Shown piece by piece: positions 22,919-29,941 of a stretch of DNA of 29,941 nt. Below the pieces are notes generated by a model. That model was not told the origin of the DNA, made no database searches, and saw only the letters and a program-made list of their open reading frames with translations. The number at the start of each line of letters is the position of its first letter. Position 1 is the stretch's first letter. Both the position numbers and the translations under genes were made by a program. The stretch covers positions 1-29,941 of the forward strand of contig JAHAZA010000094.1 in the NCBI GenBank assembly GCA_018385415.1, read 5' to 3'. The stretch is from Treponema sp. Lineage in GTDB: Bacteria; Spirochaetota; Spirochaetia; Treponematales; Treponemataceae.

Positions 22919-24184
22919 TTATTCTGTTGGGCGTTTTTTAAGGTTCTTGCTTTCTGCAATAGCCTGTCCTTCTCCAACCTGCTGTTCCATCATAGCGCGA
23001 ACTTTAAGTGGAAGACCTGCAAGTGTAATAAAGCCCTGTGCGTCTTTATGGTTGTAAAGTTCACCTGTTGTGAATGAAGCAATTGATTCGTTGTACAAGC
23101 TGTATTTAGATCCAGAACCTGCACCACGGATTGCACCTTTTACAACTTTTACTTTTGCCCAACCTGTAACGTTTTCTTCTGCTTTATCCATAAAAGCCAT
23201 ACAAGAATCCATCAAAGTTGTGAACCACTTTCCTTCATAGATTAATTCTGCCATACGGAGGGAAACCTGCTGTTTATAGTGATATGTTTCGCGGTCGAGA
23301 CAGATGTGATCCATCATTCTGTGAGCGAAGTAAAGGATTGCTCCACCCGGTGTTTCATATACACCACGTGATTTCATACCAACAAAGCGGTTTTCACAGA
23401 TATCAACAAGACCAACACCATTTCTTCCACCAATTGTGTTAAGTTCAGTAAGAAGGTCGAGAGCGTTCATCTTCTTTCCGTTCAATCCCACTGGAATACC
23501 TTTTTCAAAATCGATTGTTACGTATTCACCGTCATTTGGACATTCTTCAGGAACTGTTGTGTTCTTGAGCATATGTTTGAAATTTGGTTCATTTTCAATC
23601 TGTTCAAGTTCAAGACCTTCATGTGAAAGATGCCAGATATTTTCATCACGAGAATATGACTGATCTTTCTTTGAAGGAACTTCAAGTCCACGATCTTCAA
23701 GGAATTTAATTTCAGCTTCACGGCTATCCATGTTCCATTTGTCATCACGCCATGCAGCGATTACTTTAAGATCTGGAGCAAATGCTTTGATTCCAAATTC
23801 GAAACGAACCTGGTCGTTTCCTTTACCTGTAGCACCGTGACAGATTGCAACTGCACCTTCCTGACGTGCATATTCAACAAGAATCTTTGCAATCAAAGGA
23901 CGAGCTGTAGAAGTTCCCAAAAGATATTCATCTTCGTAAACAGCATTTGCTTTAAGTGCTGGCCAGATGTATTCTTCGATATATTCCTGTTTTGCATCTA
24001 CTACATAACATGCAGCAGCACCAGTCTTAAGTGCACGAGCTTTGATTGCTTCCCAGTCGTCACCCTGACCTACGTCGATACATACTGCGATTACATCATA
24101 ATTGTAATTTTCCTGAAGCCATGGAATGATAACTGTTGTATCAAGTCCACCTGAATAAGCCAGAACTACTTTGTCTTTTGCCAT
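22919..24184 (-). CDS. argG: Argininosuccinate synthase
   Basis: A 421-residue enzyme that joins citrulline and aspartate with ATP in arginine synthesis. The PP-loop AYSGGLDTT is at residues 9-17. Other family segments are GTSTARPLIAKI, HGATGKGNDQVRFE, GRNGVGLVDICENRFVGMKS and GVYETPGG. Length is normal for the longer bacterial form. I chose the ATG at 24184, not the upstream in-frame start at 24262, because AGGAG lies 8 bases before it and the protein starts properly at MAKDKVV. The upstream extension falls in the promoter/operator. argH is not adjacent. Confidence 0.97.
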   Translation of the reverse strand: MAKDKVVLAYSGGLDTTVIIPWLQENYNYDVIAVCIDVGQGDDWEAIKARALKTGAAACYVVDAKQEYIEEYIWPALKANAVYEDEYLLGTSTARPLIAKILVEYARQEGAVAICHGATGKGNDQVRFEFGIKAFAPDLKVIAAWRDDKWNMDSREAEIKFLEDRGLEVPSKKDQSYSRDENIWHLSHEGLELEQIENEPNFKHMLKNTTVPEECPNDGEYVTIDFEKGIPVGLNGKKMNALDLLTELNTIGGRNGVGLVDICENRFVGMKSRGVYETPGGAILYFAHRMMDHICLDRETYHYKQQVSLRMAELIYEGKWFTTLMDSCMAFMDKAEENVTGWAKVKVVKGAIRGAGSGSKYSLYNESIASFTTGELYNHKDAQGFITLAGLPLKVRAMMEQQVGEGQAIAESKNLKKRPTE

Positions 24185-24226
24185 TTTATATCTCCTGACA
24201 CCCTGGTATGTTAAAAAATCCGAGCG

Positions 24227-24271
24227 TACATAAATATGTATATTTATACAGAAAATATACATATTTATGTA
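24227..24271. promoter_or_regulatory. Palindromic operator overlapping the argG promoter
   Basis: A perfect 18-bp inverted repeat (24228-24245 and 24253-24270, 7-base centre) contains three overlapping or adjacent 14-base palindromes: TACATA-AA-TATGTA (24227-24240), TGTATA-TT-TATACA (24237-24250) and TACATA-TT-TATGTA (24258-24271). Their centres are 10 and 21 bases apart, about one and two helical turns. They cover the -10, part of the spacer and the start of transcription of argG. An arginine repressor (ArgR/AhrC-like) is the natural candidate, since ARG boxes are AT-rich palindromes of similar size, but the half-sites differ from the enteric consensus. Confidence 0.75.
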
Positions 24272-24282
24272 ATTTTATGCAA
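24254..24282 (-). promoter_or_regulatory. Promoter of argG
   Basis: Minus strand: -35 TTGCAT (24277-24282), 17-base spacer, -10 TATATT (24254-24259). Transcription should start near 24247, giving a leader of about 60 bases with a normal Shine-Dalgarno. Confidence 0.7.
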
Positions 24283-24306
24283 GGGGATAATTAGGGAAAA
24301 TTCGCT

Positions 24307-25182
24307 CTACTTCTTCCCTTCAAGACGCAATAATTCCTTTGAAGCCGCATAACTGATTTTGAAATTTTTAGATTTTTCTGCATATTTAAACCAGTAAATG
24401 GCTTTTTTCTTATCGTTTAAGAATCTTTCATTTATTGTTGCTAGAAAATAAACTGAATTATAATCTTCCGGATTAATTTTTACAGCTTTTTCAAAACTTT
24501 CAATACTTTTCTTAAAATCTTTTACACCAAAATAATAGCATCCTGTGTAATAATAGGGAAAATTTTTCTCAGGAAATAATTTTAGTGCTTCATCACATAT
24601 TTCTTTCAAAAAAACTCTGGATTCATCATCTTCATTAAGAAGATACTCTGAAACTAGTCCTAATTCCTGCTCCAAAGCTTTATCACCATCTTCATATAAG
24701 CCTTCTTCCCAATACCAGCAGTTATTATTTTCCTTTGCATGGTTAAGCATCTCAATCGTAGAATCTTTTAATTCTTCATTTAATTTTGAAGCTTTCATTG
24801 CATAATGACGACTGGTATAAAAATCCAATCTGTCAGGAAACTTTGTAATTCCTGCACTCATATAAGAAACAGCTTTCTTCATAATTTCAGGTGAAGGAAT
24901 TTTCATTTCTTCCGTAGATTGAGTTCCATCTTTTTTTGTAATCACATAGAAACCTGCAGTTTCAGGAGTATTTTTTGCTTCAATTAAATGATAATTAAAC
25001 CAGCAGATATAATAATGAGGATCATCATCCTTTGTTTTAACCTTATCCCATTTTTTAAGATAAGTTAGTGCGTTCTGAAGATCTTCATTTTGCAAAAGAG
25101 GAATTACTTCTTTGTAATAATCTTTTGCAATAAGATTAAATGATAATAGAATCATTCCCAACAGTGTAATTACTTTTTTCAT
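24307..25182 (-). CDS. Exported TPR protein
   Basis: A 291-residue protein with a short signal peptide (MKKVITLLGMILLSFNLIA, cleaved before KDYYK). TPR-like repeats are visible at both ends, most clearly DFKKSIESFEKAVKINPEDY and then DKKKAIYWFKYAEKS. The middle is helical and acidic. I chose the ATG at 25182 because GAGG lies 6 bases upstream; the in-frame GTG at 25194 would add four residues. It starts 24 bases after the stop of the very large protein gene, so they are very likely co-transcribed. It may be a partner, chaperone or immunity factor of that protein; this is inferred only from position. Confidence 0.8.
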   Translation of the reverse strand: MKKVITLLGMILLSFNLIAKDYYKEVIPLLQNEDLQNALTYLKKWDKVKTKDDDPHYYICWFNYHLIEAKNTPETAGFYVITKKDGTQSTEEMKIPSPEIMKKAVSYMSAGITKFPDRLDFYTSRHYAMKASKLNEELKDSTIEMLNHAKENNNCWYWEEGLYEDGDKALEQELGLVSEYLLNEDDESRVFLKEICDEALKLFPEKNFPYYYTGCYYFGVKDFKKSIESFEKAVKINPEDYNSVYFLATINERFLNDKKKAIYWFKYAEKSKNFKISYAASKELLRLEGKK

Positions 25183-25206
25183 TGTGTACCTCACAAATAT
25201 TTATTA

Positions 25207-28200
25207 TTACCAGACAGCAGCCTGTTTCTGAACTATTTTTTCATATAAAGATTCTTTTCTATGACTTGTATCAACTTTATATGCAGTAATATTAGAAACT
25301 TCAGACAATGCATATACGGATCTTCCTATCGACTTGTAGTTGTATCTCCAAGGATCAATAACCGTAATTGCTCCAATATATTTTTCACCTTTTTCATTAA
25401 CAGCATTTTTTTCCTGATTGCTGGTCATCATTGTTGCATGGGAATCGTTTATAACCCTTGCAATACATATATATGCTTCATCTGAATTCTGAATTTTTTC
25501 GATAAAATTACTCATTTCCTTTTGATTATCAACTCTTTCAAACCCCACAATCACTTCATCTCCAGCAATGAGATTTACGGCTTTTCTGTAGTTTTCTCCA
25601 TAATTGATACACAATTTTTGATCACCTCCATATGAAAACAAATCCGCTTCCTTTAATAATTCATTTATCTCATTCATAGTCTTTAAAGTACCATTTGCGG
25701 TATAAGCGACATACCCTAAAGTAGCTACAACACAACCACTATTATAAAGAGTTACAGGCTTTTCTAATTTAAACTGATATTTATTTAGAATTGTATCTCT
25801 AATCTTTCCTGTTCTTTCATCCTCAAGTCTTTTCTTAAATGAATCGTATTGAAGGAATTCAACAATATCACCTTGAACAAATTCTTCTTTAGATAAATTA
25901 CAGTCAGGATTATCACTTAAATATTTTTCATACTCATCATCTACATACAGTGCATATTTACTTAAGTAAGTATCTTCATTTCTTTTATCGACTTCTTCCT
26001 GTGTCCTTCCAAATCCCAATGCATATTTTTTATTTTCAAGATCCGTCTGTCTGTAACCAGGATCCTTTGTTTCAAGAAGATAATATTCAAAATCATCCTC
26101 ACTTTTCTTAAATGAATCGCCGGAAAATAGTAAATAAAACAGCCCTTCTTTTCCAATTTCTTCATAAATCTCTGTATAATCAAAAACATCACTTTCATTA
26201 CTATAGACATCCTGTGAAATTCCATACAATGTTTTTAGTTTTGAAAAGGTCTCATACCCCTCTACTCTTGCCTGAAATTCATCACCTTCCGCAAGATGAA
26301 CAGTTTCATGAACAAGCAAAGATGCAAATTGAGCAGCTGCATCAACATTATTGTCAATAAACTTATCTGAAATATAAATTGACTGCATCTTTTTATCTGC
26401 TTTACCTAATGCTTCCATCTTTTCCACATTTAGTTCTATTTCTCCATCCCAAACCTTTTGTGCAGCAATGTTACCAAATAATGTTTGAGAAGCTGCAGCT
26501 GCGTTTATTCCATTTACTATTCCAAGATCAGTGAAATCTCCTGAATTAGCTTTTATTTTTGCATTCCAGATTCTTAATGCATCTTTGTAACTTTCTGTGG
26601 AATTTAAAAGAGCTGCAACATCTACCATATTTCCATTTTTACTTATGTTGGCAGTTACACTATTTTCATCAAACTGTAGTTCAAACAATCCAACGTCATT
26701 ATTAAGATTAAAACCAAGATTATTTGCACTCAATATATTCAGGGAAGTTTTTCCTGTTAACCCATATTCAATTCCAGCTCCTGCAAGTACGGATAAATTT
26801 CTATTTATTTTTTTAACCCCTGTCGTATCATAAAAAGAATTACTTAGATCTTTTCTAAGACCATCTTTTGTGAAAATATCATCTAATGCTGCATTAAATG
26901 ACAGCTTAAATGTTTCAGAGCCAAAAGCTGATACAGAGTTTAACAATGTATCTTTACCATAAAAACCTGAAGCAACCTTATTCCAGTCAATTTCAAAACC
27001 TTTTTCAAAATCTATCGAATCAATAAAATTGTTAGTTACAGAAGTTAAATAATTTGTTCCTGCCTTCAGACCACTTTTAGCAATTATTTTTGTTCCTTTC
27101 GATGAAATAGAATTTATTGCTGAACCTAATCCAGAAGTAAATTTACTGCTCAAAATTCCTGCTATCTCTTTTACGCCTCCAGAAATAAAATCATTCAAAG
27201 TCTTTCTCTTATAGCTGTAATCCATTACACCATAAGCAACATCATCAACATAATTGAAGATCTCCACCCCCGTTGCACTAGCTGCAATCGAGCAAATAAT
27301 ATCACTAATTTTCCTAATCGTAGGAATTTCAATTCCAAAAATCTTATTATCAGATGTAAACTTTTTCTCATACAATGGAGTTCCTAATTGAACATATCCT
27401 TCTCTGTTCACTAAAGAATTCCAAATAAAGTCTAACATTATTTGTCCCATTTCGCCACTTCCATTTTTTGAAATATTTTCGAAACGTCCCCTTTTTATAT
27501 CAACATTACTTACAAACTCTGGAGCATAACCCACATGTTTTGAAAATTCACCTTCACTATTTTGAGAACCGAATATCTTTTCATAAATCTTGTTAAGTTC
27601 TTCAAGGTTTTTACTTACAATCAAATTATAATTTTCATTATTTAAGCTGAAACTGTCTGGTAGTACTAAGTCATTTATTAAATCATCAATTGTAAACCAT
27701 TCATATTTATGAACAGTTTGTTTTTCACGAACAGCATTATTAAAAACAAGGGAATCAACAACCGCATATCTACTTATTTCATCACCAACAGAATACCCTT
27801 CTCTTCTTACAAGATCTTCCTGCCATTTACTGAGTTCTAAATTACTCTCATTTAATCTGCTTTCTATTTCAAGCTTCTTTTGCAAAACTACAGATTTAAG
27901 AAGTTCATTAGAGTAAACGATATTTAATGAATTCAATTCCTTTTCTTTTTCATCTATCAAATTATAAGTATCAGCTAAACCGATATAATTCTGAAGTTTT
28001 GTAATATGATAATCAATGCATTTATCATATTCTTTTTCAGAAGCAGATTGCAAAGAATAATTTAATAACTCATCAAGTACTGTATTTTTTCCCTTAATCA
28101 AATCAGTGAGTGATAAATTAGATATTTTCATAGTATCAGGATTTAGTTGTTCGGTTATTAAAGAAAAATCTGTTAAAATGTCATCATCCAACTTTTGGGC

Positions 28201-29941
28201 TTCCCCTGAATATTGATCTTCAAGCCACTTTAATTTCTTATTCTGAAGATCATTATATTGTTTTTCAATTTCATTTATTTTTTCCGAATATTGTTTCTGG
28301 CACATTAATTTCCATTTTTCATATTCTTCAGAAATCATACGTTCTGATTTATTCCACTCAAGATTTGAAACATCAATGACTGTATTAACATCTTTAAGCC
28401 ATTTTTCATATCTGGCATTAAGCTCTGTTTCTTTAACAAAAAGATTTACATCATTGACTTCCTGTAATGAATTAATATTATTGATCATTAAAGAAGAACA
28501 TAATTCTTTCTGCTTATTTAACAAATAGGAATCCGAACAGTTTACATTATTTACAATTTTATCACCTAATACCTGCTTCAAAACATGATTCATTTCGGAA
28601 AGCAGATTATTTTTGTTCCACAACTTATCACATGAAATTTCATTTAAAACACTATAATTTTGATCCAAATCTGCAATTACATTTTCACTTGTCAATAATT
28701 TCTGTTCAATATCAGAAAGAAGAACAACAGTTTGAGCATTCTGATTATCCCGTTCAACTATATACTCACTTATTTTTTGTTCAATATCATTAAACTGTTT
28801 CAAAAATTCTTTGTAAAATAAATTTGTTACAGTTTCCAGGTTATTATTATCATCGTTGATTAAATCAGCTACTGAATTGAATAATTCTTCTGTAACTTTA
28901 CTATCTTTCAAAATTGTGGAATTGCCTGTAATTTTTTCTATGGAGTGGCAAAAATCTTCAAAATTAAAAAGCCCCTCATGAAAACCAACTGTTAATTCCT
29001 GAAAATCTTTCTTTTCATTTGAAAGTTGCGCTTCAATAGCCCAATATTCATTTGTCAATTTATTATATTTCTGTTTATACTCATTACTTATTTCACTATA
29101 ACCACGTTGAACTGCAGAAACATCCGAAGCACATTCTTCCAGTGAACTTGCTGAAGTAAAACAAGATGCACCACAAGCAAGTAAAATTGAACATGGCACT
29201 ATTGCCCATGCTCCAACTGCTGGTATTGCAGCGATGGATGACATCATCGTAGCACCCAAAATCCATTTAATTCCATCATTCCTGTATGAAACGGCAGTTT
29301 CATACAATTTATCAATTACCCCCTGCAGTCCTCGATAACTAATTATATCCACCCTTTGCTTCTCTAATTGAAAATCAGGATTAATATTAAAATTTGAATA
29401 GAGAATAAATTTTGCTATATCATCTGAACCATTATTCTCTACAACCTTATCATAGGCTCGATGAATTTCTTCAATTCTTGACGTCGTATAAATATCATTA
29501 AGTTTCAGTCCTAAAATTTCATCGGTTGGTATTCCAAGGGAATAATTGTTAGCATCCAGTGGATTTTCTGATTCACCATACAATTTTGTATCAGCTGATT
29601 CATATATCAGATACGAAACTGACATTAGAAGATCATCAAGATTATACTCTTTATTATTTACATTTAATAAAAAATTCTGAACATCAAAAAAAGCTTTACT
29701 ATGATAACTAACTGAACCATCAGTATTGTAAATACAAATATTTTTATTTGATACATAGGAAATTATGTTATTACTATAATCATTTAATTCATCGTCTGTC
29801 TTAAGTTTAATGTTATACTTTGGATTTTCAGCATCTTGCTCATCTTTTATTACACATACAAACTTTTGAACAATATCAGGAATTTTAACACTGTCTTCAT
29901 CCAATTCGTTTAAATCTGTTTCCTTTATTAATTTAGAAACA
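25207..29941 (-). CDS. Very large multidomain protein with two putative peptidase modules (5' end outside window)
   Basis: The frame is open to the right edge, giving at least 1577 residues. A TTG at 29904 is the first start-like codon, but no Shine-Dalgarno fits, so the gene is probably cut by the window. Numbering from that TTG: a hydrophobic, Ala-rich region at about 212-252 could form a membrane hairpin; long coiled coils cover about 260-700; a Gly/Ser-rich repeat-like region lies near 900-1130; and HETVH (1199-1203) followed by EFQARVEGYE is a zincin motif. The C-terminal module has NSGCVVATLGY (Cys1391), SHATMM (His1489) and VIDPW (Asp1517), the pattern of C39-like cysteine peptidases. 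The layout resembles polymorphic-toxin or large secreted spirochaetal proteins. Activity is not shown, and I do not recognise the exact family. Confidence 0.8.
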   Translation of the reverse strand, partial: VSKLIKETDLNELDEDSVKIPDIVQKFVCVIKDEQDAENPKYNIKLKTDDELNDYSNNIISYVSNKNICIYNTDGSVSYHSKAFFDVQNFLLNVNNKEYNLDDLLMSVSYLIYESADTKLYGESENPLDANNYSLGIPTDEILGLKLNDIYTTSRIEEIHRAYDKVVENNGSDDIAKFILYSNFNINPDFQLEKQRVDIISYRGLQGVIDKLYETAVSYRNDGIKWILGATMMSSIAAIPAVGAWAIVPCSILLACGASCFTSASSLEECASDVSAVQRGYSEISNEYKQKYNKLTNEYWAIEAQLSNEKKDFQELTVGFHEGLFNFEDFCHSIEKITGNSTILKDSKVTEELFNSVADLINDDNNNLETVTNLFYKEFLKQFNDIEQKISEYIVERDNQNAQTVVLLSDIEQKLLTSENVIADLDQNYSVLNEISCDKLWNKNNLLSEMNHVLKQVLGDKIVNNVNCSDSYLLNKQKELCSSLMINNINSLQEVNDVNLFVKETELNARYEKWLKDVNTVIDVSNLEWNKSERMISEEYEKWKLMCQKQYSEKINEIEKQYNDLQNKKLKWLEDQYSGEAQKLDDDILTDFSLITEQLNPDTMKISNLSLTDLIKGKNTVLDELLNYSLQSASEKEYDKCIDYHITKLQNYIGLADTYNLIDEKEKELNSLNIVYSNELLKSVVLQKKLEIESRLNESNLELSKWQEDLVRREGYSVGDEISRYAVVDSLVFNNAVREKQTVHKYEWFTIDDLINDLVLPDSFSLNNENYNLIVSKNLEELNKIYEKIFGSQNSEGEFSKHVGYAPEFVSNVDIKRGRFENISKNGSGEMGQIMLDFIWNSLVNREGYVQLGTPLYEKKFTSDNKIFGIEIPTIRKISDIICSIAASATGVEIFNYVDDVAYGVMDYSYKRKTLNDFISGGVKEIAGILSSKFTSGLGSAINSISSKGTKIIAKSGLKAGTNYLTSVTNNFIDSIDFEKGFEIDWNKVASGFYGKDTLLNSVSAFGSETFKLSFNAALDDIFTKDGLRKDLSNSFYDTTGVKKINRNLSVLAGAGIEYGLTGKTSLNILSANNLGFNLNNDVGLFELQFDENSVTANISKNGNMVDVAALLNSTESYKDALRIWNAKIKANSGDFTDLGIVNGINAAAASQTLFGNIAAQKVWDGEIELNVEKMEALGKADKKMQSIYISDKFIDNNVDAAAQFASLLVHETVHLAEGDEFQARVEGYETFSKLKTLYGISQDVYSNESDVFDYTEIYEEIGKEGLFYLLFSGDSFKKSEDDFEYYLLETKDPGYRQTDLENKKYALGFGRTQEEVDKRNEDTYLSKYALYVDDEYEKYLSDNPDCNLSKEEFVQGDIVEFLQYDSFKKRLEDERTGKIRDTILNKYQFKLEKPVTLYNSGCVVATLGYVAYTANGTLKTMNEINELLKEADLFSYGGDQKLCINYGENYRKAVNLIAGDEVIVGFERVDNQKEMSNFIEKIQNSDEAYICIARVINDSHATMMTSNQEKNAVNEKGEKYIGAITVIDPWRYNYKSIGRSVYALSEVSNITAYKVDTSHRKESLYEKIVQKQAAVW

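Noticed and set aside
24184..24262. N-terminal extension of ArgG up to position 24262
   Set aside because: The extension overlaps the promoter and operator, is hydrophobic and unlike the family, and a good Shine-Dalgarno precedes the internal ATG at 24184.
29185..29210. TGGCAC-containing sequence as a sigma-54 promoter
   Set aside because: It lies inside the giant coding region, and the second element does not fit the N5-TTGC pattern.

Overview
The window looks like a chromosomal segment of a Treponema-type spirochaete: AT-rich, with many lipoproteins and TPR proteins, a ComFB-family protein, a six-repeat S1 next to cmk, and three tRNA genes without an encoded CCA. Genus assignment is inferred from gene content and protein style. 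No insertion sequence, prophage, CRISPR array or replication origin was seen.

Layout. 1-1262: hairpin-rich leader and an AI-2E/PerM-type permease (+). 1325-2879: a two-gene unit (-) of a lipoprotein and a PilZ-like protein whose binding motifs are degenerate. 2970-3869: a ComFB protein with an extra C-terminal domain (+), with promoter, leader and terminator. 3916-5236: tRNA-Val (+), an orphan amino-acid ABC permease (-), tRNA-Pro (-) and tRNA-Arg (-), all three tRNAs with recognisable promoters. 5292-18395: a run of fourteen co-oriented genes (-) with very small gaps. In transcription order they are rpe, TPR/coiled-coil protein, exported protein, TPR-TM protein, recA, folK, scpA, scpB, an rluB-like gene, cmk, rpsA, a sigma-54-type activator, a membrane TPR protein and a lipoprotein. 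18462-19913: a MATE transporter behind a consensus promoter that abuts its start codon. 19965-22855: a MoxR-type ATPase / VWA protein / unknown protein operon (-). 22919-24282: argG with a palindromic operator over its promoter. 24307-29941: an exported TPR protein and a very large protein, cut by the right edge, that carries HExxH and C39-like Cys/His/Asp motifs.

How the genes fit together. The long cluster joins pentose-phosphate metabolism, envelope TPR proteins, recombination (recA), folate synthesis, condensin subunits (scpA/scpB) and translation (rluB-like, cmk, rpsA). The MoxR/VWA unit resembles ATPase-plus-metal-site chaperone pairs. The large right-hand protein resembles multidomain secreted or toxin-like proteins, and the TPR gene 24 bases after it may encode its partner. 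The most noteworthy signals are this two-peptidase giant protein, the argG operator with palindromes one and two helical turns apart, the MoxR/VWA/unknown operon, and several genes whose predicted transcription start falls at or within three bases of the start codon, which suggests leaderless mRNAs.
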